Shown: positions 37,241 through 51,174, numbered from the stretch's first letter. The stretch: DNA of 64,000 nt from Leucaena leucocephala (GCA_037074615.1 CM073515.1:11679001-11743000); one strand, 5' to 3'. Notes: a model not told the origin generated them from the sequence alone. Numbers and translations: made by a program.

Positions 37241-38590
37241 CGCGTCTATATGATCCTCCTATTTTTTAATTAAGAAATTAATTTTAATTTTAAATATAAA
37301 ATATAAATTTATTATATCTTTAATTATTATTTTTCTAAAGGAATTTACCTAATTTATAAATTAATATATAAATTAATTAAGTAGTTATTCAATTAAGGAC
37401 CGAAGTAGTATGTATATATACTCCTCTAATTTTATTTATAGGCTAGAGATAGAAATATTTTTATATAATTATACAATTTTACCTTTTATTGTTATGTTGA
37501 CATTGTTTCCATATGATATAATACATATATTAAATAGGAATAAAATTATAAATTTGTTTAATTTTAAAGTAGAATTAATAAAGTTTAAAGTTTTTCTTAG
37601 TATGGGTGAAATATACTAGAAGTGCCTTATAAATAGGACTAGAGAAGTATATATATAAAGGCATATGCATAAGCTAATATTATCTTTTATCATAATTATA
37701 AGCGCTAGTAGATTTTTTTAGATAGATATAAAAATTTAAACAAATGAGTTAACTATAACTAATATTAAAACTAATTGGCTAATTTGGGTAGATTGAAGTG
37801 TATATAATATGAATTTATCTTGATAGGTTGTATTTGATTATAATTAACTGATTTATTTAGCTTTTTTAATCTCTCTAAAAAAGTCAATTAGTTCTTATAA
37901 TTAAAATCGAAGGGAGTAGCTTTATAGTCTAGAGACATAAAACCTCTCTTATAAGTGAGAAGTTATAAGTTTGATCTAACTTGTAACCCCAGTCTATTAA
38001 TACTTGACTACCTTCTAATTAAAAAAACAAGTATGATTTTAGTCTTTTTACTTTTACACAATTTTTCATTTTAATTCCTTAATTCCACAAAACGTTAGTC
38101 ATAAATTTTTAACACCGATACTTTCGTTAAAAAAATTTGACATTACAATAATCAACCGAAACCACTGAAATGCGTAGTTCTCATTGCCCACTAACAGTGT
38201 CCCCTAATTTCGGTTTTGAAGGATAGCCCCTTTGTTTTATGGCCGAATGCCCTAATGCCGTACGGTCAATAAGCGCCACTCTTGAAAGATTAAGTCAGAA
38301 ATGTGGTAGGTTTGACTCTTTGTGAGTATTGGAGATTGTAATTGTCTTTTAATTTGTTAAAGAAATAATATAATGAAAATATAACAATAACATTAATGAT
38401 GGAAAAGTAAGAAAAACTGCATATTATTATTAATCGATGGTCAATAAATTAAAAACAAAAATCTTTCAATATCAACCTTCCCAATTTCAAGTCAATTTTT
38501 TTTTCTAGTTTATTTTGGTCAAATTGTTCAATTAATTTCCTAATTCAATGGCTAAATCATTGATTCGCAGGGCGATGACTTTAAGTTTCT
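37241..38590. other. AT-rich spacer between the EF-hand array and aldehyde oxidase
   Basis: No gene supported. MITE-like stretches (37680-37915) and a SINE-like piece with GTTTGATCTAACTTGTAACC (about 37920-38030) are present. The part around 38130-38330 has ordinary base composition but no recognised product. Confidence 0.5.
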
Positions 38591-38847
38591 ATATATTGCA
38601 AATTTAATCAAAACGTTCAATTCTACACAACTCAGTAGCTGTGGTTCTACCACACAAAACACCAAATTTGCAAGAAACAGAGAAAAAAGTGATATTCCTA
38701 AAATCTATAGTAATGCTTCTATATACATTATAATTGGAAGACAGAAAATATGAAATACAAAACATTGAAAAAACAAGAACACGTTTCCTCAACATCCGAA
38801 CATATATAAAATATACACTAACTTATTTCCCAAGATATTAAACTGCT
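38590..38847 (-). other. 3' untranslated and downstream region of aldehyde oxidase
   Basis: Sequence following the stop codon. The part at 38590-38680 (CAAATTTAATCAAAACG, CACACAAAACACCAA) is repeated at 48117-48195, as the trace of a second gene copy. Confidence 0.5.
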
Positions 38848-41800
38848 TCACATTTTGGCCATTTTCCATTTCAAGTAAGTTTCCACAATGTCCAATCCAC
38901 AGAGTTCTTTGACCACAGGCATAGTTGCTGGCACATCCAATTGGAATGGTTTGTCAACTTCATCCGAGTTATTTCTCCATGATGCAAGTTGTTTTCTTGC
39001 TTCTTTGATTGCCGCTCTCGTTGCACAGTGAACCACCGCTGCCAGAAGTAGTGGAGGCTCGCCAGAAGCTACACCAACACATTTTCAAGTATCTTTTATT
39101 ATAAGAATTCTTTTCCTAGAATTTAGGGTTGAAAACAAAGATAAAATTGGGATATAACTAAAACGAGTAAAGTAAACTGCCCCTCTCATTTCAACTCCTC
39201 TACCTTTTGGATTTTGGTTCTCTCCATCCGTATTTATCCATAAACATAAAAGTGGGCCTACTTTTGCTTTTTCTTTTTTTTATGGACTATCCAGTATTTT
39301 GAGCCTGCCTCATAACTGAGGACTTTATCGAGGCTTAGACTAATCTAGATTGAGCCGCGTCGGGATCCTTTAGGGTGGCAAGCCCTACCACTTACATTGA
39401 TGTATTCTTTATATGTCCATAAACAAGTCAGGGGAATAAAAAATCCTGGATATCTCTAGAGAAGCTTGACCTATGCCTTTCCTTTATTTATTACATGTAT
39501 TCTTGAGAAGAATTTGATTGCAAAGAAACCTGAAAACAGGTAAGTATTTAATCCTCACAATAGAAACTAAAGAATAATATGAACCGAAAGATGAAGCAGC
39601 TCACAATATAAACAGGAATAAAAGGAATTTCAACGTTGAGTTCACATGATTCACTGAAATGAATCACCAGAAAGAGGTGCATTATTCCAAAAAATGGTTA
39701 GAAACAAATAATTTGGAAAATTCTCAAATTAAGTGTTCTAACAACTAATTAGCCATACCTTTGGAAGAGAGAACGCGGTGCTTGTTATGTCCACTATTGA
39801 CAATTTCAACATTGAACTGTTTAGGTATTGTGTCTAATGTGGGGATTTCGTAATTCCATATTCCATCTGCTAACACTAATCCTTCGTTATTTGTTTCGTA
39901 TTCTTCAAGCATGAAAAAACCTAACCCTTGCACAAATGCTCCTTCAATCTGCAACAACAAAAAATGATTATGCAGAATGAGGCACCTTCAGAATCTGATA
40001 ACTGTGGTTTATATTCCGCATGAGCAAAAATTCAAAATATGTTGTATTCTATTTGGTCATTTTAAGTTTGTTTATTTTCATTTTATTCCCTTAACTTCTA
40101 AGAAGAGTGGGTTCTATGCATTTACACGATATTCAAAATGAGTCACGTTATTCATGACTTGCGCAAAGCCACAAACAATGCAACTTTTTACACTTTTTAT
40201 TTGTAATCATTAGGTACATTAAGAAACATGCCTATTGGTGTTAATCCAACATATTACATCCTTGTTTCCTTGGTAGATAAATTATTCAGGATAAATTATA
40301 AGCTAAATGATCAATTTGGCATGAATTAAACTCAATAGACCAGATCGAAATAATAAGAAATTGGACTCATTTTTCATGCATGACACTGAGTTTTAACAAT
40401 AATTATTTTTAAATAAAGTGGTAGATACTAAATAGAAAGATTAGCTTTCCTACCTGTCCTAAATCTATAGCAGGATTGAGACTCTTTCCACAATCATGAA
40501 TAATATCCGTTTGTAGAATAGTTGTTTCCCCTGATAGAAGATCTATTTCCACCTGCAAAATAGCTTAGCATTATGATAATCTGATGCAACAATATGCAAT
40601 AATTTCAAATACATTTGAGCAAACCATTCATGAATAAGAAATAAGCCTACCTCACTCACTGCTACACCATAATTGAGGTAACTATTGGTAGTAGCATCAG
40701 GGTAGTAGAATGAAGTTGCTGATAAATTCACAGCTTGCAAGTATGCCTGCAGAAGACTTTGTTGATTACATGGTTTTGGGATAAATAGAAAAGTTCTGTA
40801 TATGGTTGGGACCTTAATGGCAATGTCAGTAAGGAGGCAAGACAACATGTAGGGGCTCATGATGATTTTGGTTTTGGGGAGCTAAATGATGAAGGACAAT
40901 AACAAGGAAAGAAGGATTTTTTTGGCTAAAATACACAACTTCACTAAATTTCATGTTAGTTGCATATAGCCTCTATAATGTTTTAAAATTTAAATTTAAC
41001 CTCCTTAACGGTTTTTTAACTTTCAAAATTAAACCTCCTTCTTGTTAGTTTTGTTGTTTAGTAACTAAGATAGGATCATCCAATCATGTGAAATTAATGA
41101 TCTCCCTTTGATAGGCAGTAGATAAAGAAAAAAGTAATCAACTAACCCTAAGTTTAGAGGGATTTTGTATCTTTTAGCCTTTTTTTATATAAAGATTTTC
41201 GGTATTTACCTGAGAAATAAGTGTCTCCCAGTTGACAGAACCCATATCCTTCTGGAACTTTTCCTTGAGTGGCATTAGCCTCTCAACCAAGACACTGCAA
41301 CTAAGCCTAATTGCTTCACAACTTGACTCTGATGTAGTACTACCTCCAGTGAACCCACTTTGAATCATGCTCAAAGTATCCGATTGTATGACACGTATTT
41401 TATCTAAAAGGTCTTGAGATCCTTCACATTGGATTAAACTCAGAGCATATGCAGCCATTTGTTTTGCCTTAGTCCACAGACCCTGACCAATTTCAATCCC
41501 TCCAACTTCAACAACAACCGACCCGTCACTCAAAATACTCGTTCGTCCAGGTGATGGTCTCACACTTAGTTCATACACAGAAGGTACACGAGATATACCT
41601 CGTTTTTTCCAAATATTATTCCTATTAAACTTTTTCACAGCTTCATTCCTCTGGTCATATCTTGCAGAAATAGCTAACTTATTCCATATTGAAACCAGTG
41701 TATAGTCATGAGGTTCACCCGAAGAATGCTTGTAGAAAGTGGCAAGACTTTTGTATGTGTGGAAATTAATGCTTCTCACAGAATCTACATCTATTGAAAG

Positions 41801-44800
41801 TGTAGATGCCACATTTTCTATTATAGCTTCAGCAATATATGATCCCTGAAGATCCCCTGGGGCTCTCATTGCAGATCTACTAGGAAGATTAGTTTTGCAG
41901 ACTTTTATATCCAAAGATAGAACACCCCAGTCATATTTTTTAAGTGCACCAACAATATTATGTGGGATCATTGGAGATAGATCAGGATATATCCCTGCAT
42001 CTATCAATATCCTAAGTTCTAAAGCAGTAATCTTCCCATTGCTTTTAAACCCCACATTGTAAGTTATCTTCATGGGATGCCTTCCTCCAGCCATTATCAT
42101 ATCCGTCTTACGATTCATATACATCCTGATGGGGCGGTGTAATTTGTGTGCTGCAAGTGCGCACGATGTAGCAACCTGAGAGATTTGATTGTGAGTACTT
42201 ACGATAAACGTTCCTAAACACTATGTATATATAATGTCCACTTTCTTGTCCTGACATATTGATACAATTCTATTGTAACCTGATATGTTAAAATTATTTT
42301 GCTTCAAACAAAAAATCATATATATTGCATCTAAATCTACATCATGCACAAATGTTAGTCAGTTATTTTGACATCCCTGCAATTCGTATCAATTCTTACA
42401 TTCATTACCTGGTTTTAAGAATGACAGATATGATCAGCATGAGCATATTTTAGATATAAGAAAATAATAGTAATACAAAACTGGATACTCACCGGAAAGG
42501 CTTTTGTGAACTTTCCACCAAAACCACCACCAACCCTTCGTGTGATTACCCGAACATTATGCTCAGGAATATTTAGGCATCTTGCAATACGAGAATGTGC
42601 AAACTCTGGCCCTTGACATGAAGTATAAACCACTAAGCAGTTGTCTTCATCTGGTACAGCAAGTGCAGTTTGTGTCTCCATATAAAAATAGTATTGAGAC
42701 CCAAGTTTAATCTGGAATTTGGAAAAAAATCTTTCTGTTAGATGACAGAGTATGATTGATATATATATTTAATTCAACATTCATTTATTGATAATCAAAC
42801 TTAAAGCTTTAGATCCAAATCAAAGGTGAAGAAACTGAAAGGGATACTAATACAAGAGGATATTAAAAGAGAATACTTAGATTTAGTTAAACAAGAAGTT
42901 AGTTAATCAGTTATCTATTATTTTTGCTTAAAGATTGTTAGTTGTTAGCCAAAGTTAGTTCCTATTATTCAATGAAAACATCTAACTCGTCTTCATTTGC
43001 ATGTTTGTATTAGATAAGAGACTGAATGATTATACCAAGAACAAATTAATGTACCTCTGCAGAAATAATCTTGTGATCAGCTTCTGCCATTCCTTCTGAT
43101 ACATCACCAACCTGTAGTGGATGGAGCATAGGTGGAATTTCAAATTGACTACATCTTTCAACAGCCTCTTCCATGGATAGAATAGGCGGTTCTAGATTCT
43201 CGAAATCATACTCAACAACTGCAGTGTTTGCAGCCATATCTGCAAGTTTTTGAGTATCTGCAACCTAAACTCTGATTTAGTAATAATAATGAAACATGAT
43301 CCCCCATTTGTTAGATCAAAATGAAGGAGACAAGCACTCACCACAAAGGCAACACGATCACCTACACATCTAGCAACCTCATTTACGAATAAAGGTTCAA
43401 CACCAAATATCTTGGAGGCAACATTTTGCCCACCTTCAGGGATATCGTTAATTGAAATGACAGCCCTCACTCCATCTAGTTGCAGGAGGTTTATACTCTT
43501 TACTCGTGCCAAAGGTTTTGTACTATAAATATATGCCCCATGTAGGCAATTTGTTGGTGAAGGAATGTCATCAACATATGCAGCCTCACCTATGATTCAT
43601 TTGTAAAATATGTACTTCTCAATAGAATGATATTTCAAAACATAAAATTGCACATATACGGTAAAGAGACAACAAAAAAAGAGATCTATTGGGTAAAAAT
43701 TAGTTGAGGCATCGAAAGTGAACTATATGTTTGTATCTTAGTCACGGTTAACTTGATTCTTGCATGAAATTGTATACAAAGTTCTTTCAAACTAGGAGCT
43801 GGGGAAACTGAATTCAATCACAAGAATCTATACTTCGAATAAATGGTAATTAATGAATGTAGAATGAAAATCATGAAATCAAGAGTAGTTCAAACCAACA
43901 GAACATGACTAAGATGTTTAAATCAATAGTTTTACTGGTTGATGAGTCAAGTAATCAATGATAGAATGCTAAAATTGCAAGTAATGACAAGAATTTCTGG
44001 AATGACTTAGATTTTGACTCTGACAGAATGGTTGGCGGCAAAGATGGAATTGAAGTTTTTGCAAAACAAGATGCCATTGCTTACTAAGTTCAAGTGCCAT
44101 AAATATGGAAACAAAAGAAGTTATATAATGATTGTGTAACTTTAATGTACAAAAAAGAACCTGAAGCTTGTAGTGCAGCCCCTGATTTTGTTATTGGTTC
44201 ACCAATGGGGCGATACTCATCCCCTACTTGAATCTCTTGCTTTCCTGCTGATAGTAAAGGAGGAACTTTATCTTGATGAACTTTCCCATTATTCTCTTTC
44301 AAGTCAAATGTCTTCATGACTGATGAACTAGTATACCCATTTGAGTAATTAATTTGTGTTTCAACAGAATGGTTAATCAAAGGATTCAAAAACTTATAGA
44401 GAAAACCAGTTGGCAAACATGACCGATAAGCAATCTTTGAAGTTCCTTCTTTGGGTACAACAGTAGCTGTAAGCAAGTTGACAGCTTCATATACAATCTG
44501 GAAATTTAACAACTTTCCCTTCAGTAGTTCCTCAACTTCTTTTGCTCTTATTGCATGTTTGGTCCCATAAGCACCAAAAGAAAGCCTACAATTATCTATC
44601 ATATTCCCTTCAAAATCTTCACTTGGAGAAACTTCAACCAAGAAAGCTGCATTCAAATAAGACAGTGCATTTCCAAGCGGGCGAGGAGCAGCTCGAAAAG
44701 TTTCAAAAAGAATTTTACTTGTGTCAGTTTTAGGATCACCTTTACTAGATTCCCATATTGGGATTTTAATACTTAAAAGCACACTTTGCCATCCTAATGG

Positions 44801-46664
44801 TGGCTGTTCAAAAAACTCCTGCAATGTAAGCCACTCAAATTTTGTACCATCCATTATATGAACCATTGTATCCACAGCTAGAAGTATTGTGGCTATATCA
44901 GAAGGAAAATGATACTTCTGAGCCATCACGAGATTGCCACCTACACTAGCTGTGTTCCTTATAAACCCTGAGGCAATTTTGCTCATGTGATCAGCAATTT
45001 TTTCAAGTATCATATCAAAGTCAGAGAGAAACTCACACCTGCTCTTTGGCTTTAAAGCTTCAATAGCCTTAAATATAGTCACTGTTGCTCCAATTTCAAT
45101 TCCTGTCTCATCCTTTTTTATCTCTGAGAGCTCTGAAATTCCCTTCAGATTAATATACTTGTCATAGCTTTCTGTATCATTGTAATAACCCGTTCCCGTA
45201 TTACTAACAACAAGCTTTATCTTCGTTCCAGCACTGTTGTTCGCTTCCAATAAGCCTTGAAGCTCCTTTAGACTAGTAGGACTGAGCCAACTACACTTTT
45301 CAGAAGCCATGAACACGTCAGGCTTGATCTCCTTCAAAAACTCAGGAAATTTAATCTTGTGGTTATGATCATATTTAGGCAACCTATTTACCTTTGCATC
45401 ATTGCTTTCTCCTTTTCTCCAAAAAGAGTTTAACCCCAAATCCTCCATATCAACATCAGCACCAAAACTTTTGCAGGCATCAGATAGCGGTCGATACCCG
45501 GTACATCGACAAAGATTCCCAGAAATAGCCCTTTCAGCCTCAGCAGCTGTGGCTTTTGAGAAACCCGAAGCAGGCTCAGGACGATTGGTCTTTTCAGCAA
45601 TGACAAGAGCTCCATAAAGAGAAACGCACATTCCAGGAGTGCAAAATCCACATTGAGTGGCATGGAATCCTGCAATTCTTTCATGAATTGGATGGAAGCC
45701 ATCTTTACGGTTTCCAAGGCCTTCACTTGTAGTTATGGAGCATCCGTGTATGCTGCAAAGTAGCGTGAGACAAGAATTTGCTGTGAAATCCTCAACTTGA
45801 TCAAGCACTTGATTGTATTTTGATAATAAAACAAGACAAGCGCCACAACCACCTGAAACCAACCAAGTTGAAACATGAAGTGAGTCATCATTGAAGACAT
45901 TTTGAGGAGAAAAAAGTAACACCTTTGACCTCTATTAAAATGTGACTGAGAAAATTAATCACAAAGTTCACAGATAATTCTAAACAGAAAAGGGTAGAAT
46001 ATTCTATTCCCTGCTCATCATGCCCCAAATAATGATGATAGTTCCAAAGTTTCCATATCTAGAGTTTCTTTTACCTCTTTTTTTAGAATGTCGAATGAAA
46101 AGATTGAAATATTACATACACCCAAAAAAAATCATCACCGATTTCAATCATAACATAGATTTATTACAAAACCAAAACAGGGGAATCTAAACAATTAGAG
46201 AAGATATCATTCCCTTCATTCATATCAACCGAGAAAATCCATACTGAAATTGAATAAAGAAAAGGATAAAGCTAGTTGGTGAAAGTTCATCCAATACTAA
46301 TAAAGGAAAAAAACAGATGATCAACACTACTCATGAAGTTAGGAGGACTCAAAGCTCTATAACATATGAGTCACTCATGAAAGTATTATTAGCGTCCTTT
46401 GGAGCCATGCAAGCTAGCCAAACGAACCAGTTTCAAAATCATGAACTCGCAACAAAAATATAAACCACTATAGCTAGTGAACATGATGATCATATAACAG
46501 AGTCTCAGAGACAAACCTTCGCCACAGCCGAGCTTGACACTCTTGAATGGAGTCTGAGTACGCAAGAACTGAAGCACTGTGGTTGATGGGTCAACACTAG
46601 AGAGCTCAAACCTCCCTCCATTAACGGCAAAAACTAAACTTTCAGTTATTTCTCCGTTCTCCAT
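38848..46664 (-). CDS. Aldehyde oxidase (molybdenum cofactor enzyme), ten exons
   Basis: Exons on the minus strand: 46664-46517, 45852-44161, 43589-43342, 43264-43055, 42711-42493, 42175-41210, 40746-40651, 40552-40454, 39948-39759, 39068-38848. All junctions are GT..AG and the frame is kept, giving 1362 residues, the usual length of plant aldehyde oxidases. The start ATG (MENGEITESL) is the first in frame after an upstream stop. Order of domains: N-terminal 2Fe-2S cluster (KLGCGEGGCGAC), second 2Fe-2S cluster (QCGFCTPGMC and GNLCRCTGYRP), FAD domain (RNTASVGGNLVMA), and molybdopterin domain with RVGGGFGGK, RAPGDLQGSY, GGIEIGQGLW and the catalytic-glutamate motif ASGEPPLLLA. The family oxidises aldehydes to acids, including abscisic and indole-3 aldehydes, in the cytosol; the preferred substrate cannot be told. 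Aldehyde oxidase rather than xanthine dehydrogenase is favoured by overall motif wording. Confidence 0.92.
39298..39402 (-). mobile_element. SINE fragment in aldehyde oxidase intron 9
   Basis: The minus-strand reading GTGGTAGGGCTTGCC ... TCTAGATTAGTC ... GAGGCAGGCTCAAAATACT matches the 3' half of the SINE at 58034-58244. Confidence 0.6.
40924..41179. mobile_element. MITE in aldehyde oxidase intron 6
   Basis: 256 bp with inverted ends GGCTAAAATACACAAC and GGCTAAAAGATACAAAAT (right end, read inward), flanked on both sides by runs of T that could be the target duplication. It does not touch splice sites. Confidence 0.6.
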
Positions 46665-46699
46665 TTCTTCAGATGAACCCAAAAGCTCAGAAATGATCG

Positions 46700-48000
46700 G
46701 CCTTCAAGGAAGATAGTGCTGGCCCCACACAACACTCTGCTCAAAGAAACGATAATGCTATCATCTTTTAGAACCAAACATTTGCAATTGTCAATTCCTC
46801 TGTGTGTAATTTTGTTTCCGTAGAAGGCTAGGCTAAACCTTCTCTTGGATTACTTAGGCTCACTCGCATTGCCTCGAAATCGAATGCGCACGTATGAACT
46901 GAGGATATTGGGTTCGACAGGTGGCAAGGAAGGATGCAGGCCTAGCTGACTTTTGGAGGAAACGACCGGTATTTAAAATTCTTAAAATTAAATATTTAAT
47001 GAAGTTATTATTAAAATATTAAGGTTATATAATTAATATATATTTCGAATGTTATAAAAGAATATTATATTTATAAATTTAAAATATGAGTATTAGTTTT
47101 AAAAAAATATAATCGATAGATTAAAATATTTAATTTTTTTAATTAAAAAGATTTTAATTTAAAAATTTTAAATTAATTATTATTTAGCATGGTTCGTTGA
47201 ATATTTTTTTTACTCTTTAGTAAAGAAAAGAATATAAGCATTAACATTTAAAATTTAAGAATCCATATTTTCCGTCATATTAAAAAAAAAAGTGTTAGAA
47301 CCAACAATGGCATACCATCTTCACTATAAAACAAGTTTTTTTCCCTTTTGATGTTTCTTGCAAGTCTTTAAGGTTAATGAGCATCATAATTCTTTGTAAT
47401 GTTTCTTATAAAATTGTCTACAATATATTTTTTTAAACCAACGTGAATGTGTCTAGTATAAAAGATTTAGTTTCTCATAACGTAATATTAAATTTCTATT
47501 AATAGATATGTTTATATTTAATATTTAATAGTATATTAAATATGATTATTTTTTAATACTAGAAAATTTATATTTAAAAAAAAATATTTTTTTGGCCTAT
47601 ACCACTTGGACATTGATCCCACAATATATCATTTTAAGAAGGGTATGGGTTATCCCTTGAGGAAATGATGTTGACCAAATATTGTGGGCATCTAATGTTC
47701 TTTCTGGCTTAATTAGTCATTATGAAGCTAGTACTTAATTTTTTTATCATAAATATAAAAATTAAAAAATTAATTTATAAATATAAACGAAATTAATTGA
47801 ATTAGTTATTCCTCATAAATATATTAATTTCCTTAAAATATTCTATTTAATCTTACCACATTGACTAAGTAGTGTATTTTTTTGTAATTAAATAAAGGTA
47901 TAATTCATTACCAGGTTTAGAGTATAAAGAGTTTTCATCTCTGTCAATAAATATATTTTTATAATTTAAATTTATATTCTCTTTAGAAGTATGTTTAATT
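46700..48000. other. Spacer upstream of aldehyde oxidase
   Basis: 46700-46960 is the promoter-side flank with ordinary composition. 46970-48000 is AT-rich, with no gene, RNA or clear repeat recognised. Confidence 0.5.
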
Positions 48001-48099
48001 TCAGTAAAATCCCCTATTTTTTTAATGTTGTACTTACCCCTATATGTTCAATTAATATCCTAATTAAATGGTTAAAATAGTTGGTTCCTTCATAGATAT

Positions 48100-49267
48100 G
48101 ACTTGGGTTGCTATATGCTGCAAATTTAATCAAACCGTTTATTTCTATACAATTCAATAGTCGTGGTTCTGCTACACAAAACACCAAGTTCACAAGGATA
48201 CTATTGATTGCCATATGGGCCACACTTCCTAAAATCTATATTCTTACTACATTAAAATTTGAAGATATGAAAAATGAAACACATTACATTGAAAAAACGA
48301 ACATATATTTCTCTCTGTATATAAACATAAAATATACCAGAAAAAGTATACTTTTAATCCTATAACTTAATACAATATTTTAGTTTGATTTATTAATTTT
48401 ATAAAGTATATTTTTTCAATCATCTAATCCTAGTACTGTTAGCATCAAATGATATTTTTTTGTACTAATCATTTTTGTTTATAAAAAGGTAATGTTGACC
48501 TTCATGTTAATATTTGAACTGTCAATCAAAGTAGCAGGAGAAAATGAACCGTAAAGTCAACGAATAATTGAAGCGGCAGAGGGCAGAGGGCTCTGTTCTC
48601 AGCTCCAAAGGCCACAAATCGTGACGATAGTAATGAAGTTTCAATATCTAAATTTCCTTTTACCTCTGTTTCTTTCTTAAAATGTCCAAACAAAAGAAGC
48701 ATGCCTACAGTGAATATTGTGGTAGACAAAAATACATTAAGAAATGAAAACTCTATCAAGAACTTCAATCACGGGATAGAATAGATTTACCACAAACTAA
48801 AACATTGGAATCTAAATAAACTGAGCATAGGCAAGAAAAATTGTCAGAAGTGGGATTTGAACCCACGCCCTCTCACGAGGACCAGAACTTGAGTCTGGCG
48901 CCTTAGACCACTCGGCCATCCTGACTCTTGATTATGGGCACAAATTGATTAAGATACTAAATTAAACAAACACAGTCTGTAATTTATCTCCTACAACATG
49001 ACAATGTTACCATGTGAGGTGAGTTGCCCAGACTATGCAGTTTCAAAATCAAGAACTGGTTACAAAATTCTAAAGCTAGTGAAATTAATGATCAGAACAG
49101 AGTTTCTCAGAGACAGACCTTCGCCACAGCCGAGCTTGACACTCTTGAATGGAGTCTGAGTACGCAAGAACTCAAGCACTGTTGTTGATGGGTCAACACT
49201 TGAGCTCAAATCTCTCACCATTCACAGCAAAAACCAAACTTTCTCTTCTTTCTTCGTTCTCCTTCAT
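48100..49267 (-). pseudogene. Remnant of a second, collapsed aldehyde oxidase gene
   Basis: Three parts of the intact gene recur in order. 48108-48200 matches the 3' region at 38590-38680. 48590-48820 matches intron 1 around 46030-46190 (TTACCTCT and GGAATCTAAA). 49119-49267 matches exon 1, including its splice donor (GAAG/GTCTGT). Exon 1 reads MKENEERRESLVFAVNGERF, then loses two bases and shifts frame at about 49202, reaching a stop (FELKC). Exons 2-10 are missing. It looks like a tandem copy lost by a large internal deletion. Confidence 0.8.
48843..48925 (-). tRNA. tRNA-Leu (CAA anticodon)
   Basis: An 83-base sequence folds as a class II tRNA. The acceptor stem pairs GTCAGGA with TTCTGAC. 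Other parts are the A box GGCCGAGTGGTC, anticodon stem CCAGA/TCTGG around loop CTCAAGT (anticodon CAA), a long variable arm TCCTCGTGAGAGGGC, and the T arm GTGGGTTCAAATCCCAC. No intron is seen and the CCA end is not encoded, as normal for plant nuclear genes. It reads UUG leucine codons. Confidence 0.96.
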
Positions 49268-49329
49268 CTCGCACATGAACCCGAAAGCTCAGAAATTAAC
49301 TGTCTTCAGGGAAGATCGTGCCAAGTCCA

Positions 49330-50110
49330 GGCACTTTTCTAGTTTTCTTACCCGATAAAGCTGCCGGCTTTGGTCCAAACATTTTCAATTGTCAATTCCT
49401 GGAATTGAGATTCTCACATAAGCATATATTTGATTCACGTTGGTTTCGAAAGCGTAAGTTTGAGGTGACGATAAGGTTGATGGGGAGCAAGCAATTTCAC
49501 TATTGCAGCTCCTTGGAAGGGAATTCTATTTTTGTTTTTTTAAAGACATCCAGGTCGGGTCGGACGTATTTTTCAATAGCATCCTATATATTCTAGAGAA
49601 ATTTAAAATATTTTTTTAATAGTATTTAATATTTAATATCTAATATTTTTTATTTTAAAATATTTTTTCAATAATAATCAATATCTTAAACTAATTTTAT
49701 TATATCTAATACTATAAAATATTTTTTAATAACACCCAATATTTAATATAGTAATTTTGGGTGCCTAACCGATCAAAATATTGTGATGAAGTATATTAGT
49801 TTGTGCAGTTAGTTAAGACTTTTTTATTTTAAAGAAAAAAAAGAAAACTAAATCTAATAATAACATAAAAAACTACATTATGGGGACAAGGACAGTTTTG
49901 ATAGATTTTTAAAGAGGAAGATAAGTTATGCAAAACTCCAAGAAACTATAACCAATTTAGATAATACTTTTGAAATGGGAATAGAATATATGTTTTTTTA
50001 ATATATCCACCAGTATCTCATATTATAAGAATGAAATATATTTTATGGGAGACGAGCAGTTTTGATGAAACAAGTTGTGATCATGTCTATTTAGTAATTG
50101 ATGAAATAAC
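49330..50110. other. Spacer without recognised genes
   Basis: 49330-49600 is of normal composition, and open frames there have no recognisable features. 49600-50110 is AT-rich. Confidence 0.4.
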
Positions 50111-50250
50111 TAACTGGAGTTGATATAAATGGTAAGTGGTTCAATATTGTTTAAGTGATGTTTTGAGTTCGAGCTATGGCGTATGTAAAAAATCTCCATT
50201 AGAAGACTCATTTATTATAGCCATGTGCACGATACGGGTTAAATCAAAAT
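50110..50250 (+). mobile_element. SINE-like repeat
   Basis: An A-box-like TAAATGGTAAGTGGTTC is followed about 30 bp later by the B-box-like GAGTTCGAGC, in the spacing expected of a tRNA-derived SINE. The 3' limit is unclear. Confidence 0.45.
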
Positions 50251-50739
50251 ATAGTCGAAATAAAATTCTGGTGAATTGGGTGGGTAACAAAAAAAAGTAA
50301 TTGATGAAACAATGGATGAATGATAGAATCATCAATTGAAATATGTATTGCATGAATTTTTATATACTTTTGTAGATATCCTCAACAAATATGAAGTGTG
50401 ATATAGCATTCATACCTCAATGAAATATAGCAAGGATATATAAATTAAACTTTGGTATAGTGATGCAAATAGTTTCAATTAAAGTACATATATATTTTCA
50501 AGAATTATATAGTACCTACTACATTGATCATATTTATCAGATGTGTCCAATATCCTAATATTATCTATGATACAATTTTACTAATAATCTTTTTTATTTA
50601 GTGTAATTTTGTCCATAATCTTTTTAATTTAGTACAATTTTACATATAATTTTATTTCTTAAGTATCAAAAATTACGCCAAATTAAAAAGATTATGGTAA
50701 AATTATACCACAAATAATATTAGAATACTAAATATATAT

Positions 50740-50923
50740 GATAAATAAAATTAGAATATTAAATGCTATATAACCTTATTTTGAAACTAATATCATTTCC
50801 CTCCACTCTAGTATCAGATTCATCGAATTTTGATAAATAAAATTAAAATATTAAGTGTTATATAATCCTATTTTAAAACTAATATCATTTCCCTCCACTC
50901 TAGGATCAGAATCATGGAATTTT
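50740..50923. repeat. Tandem duplication with a 92-bp period
   Basis: Two head-to-tail copies, 50740-50831 and 50832-50923. Both contain GATAAATAAAATT and ATCATTTCCCTCCACTCTAG. They overlap a decayed exon-like sequence also present near 51752. Confidence 0.75.
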
Positions 50924-51174
50924 GATAGATGCCCATCAACCAATTGTTTCATATAGTTGGTAACAAATATACCACAATCATATCTACATATTGAAGAAAT
51001 ATGATATGGTCAAGATGCCTCCTTGTTTTAATAAAATTATAATTTAAATAAGAAATTCATAAACTAACCCATTAGGCAATGTGCTTCTCATTTCTATACG
51101 AAATTCTGACATTTTATCCTTGAAGAGATTCTTCATGGCATGCAACTACGCAAAAACAGATTAATTATAATTAA

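Noticed and set aside
45402..45726. Open frames overlapping aldehyde oxidase exon 2
   Set aside because: Shadow frames of a well-supported exon.
49149..49596. Plus-strand open frames across the exon-1 ghost
   Set aside because: The first is antisense to the aldehyde oxidase remnant; the second has no known features.
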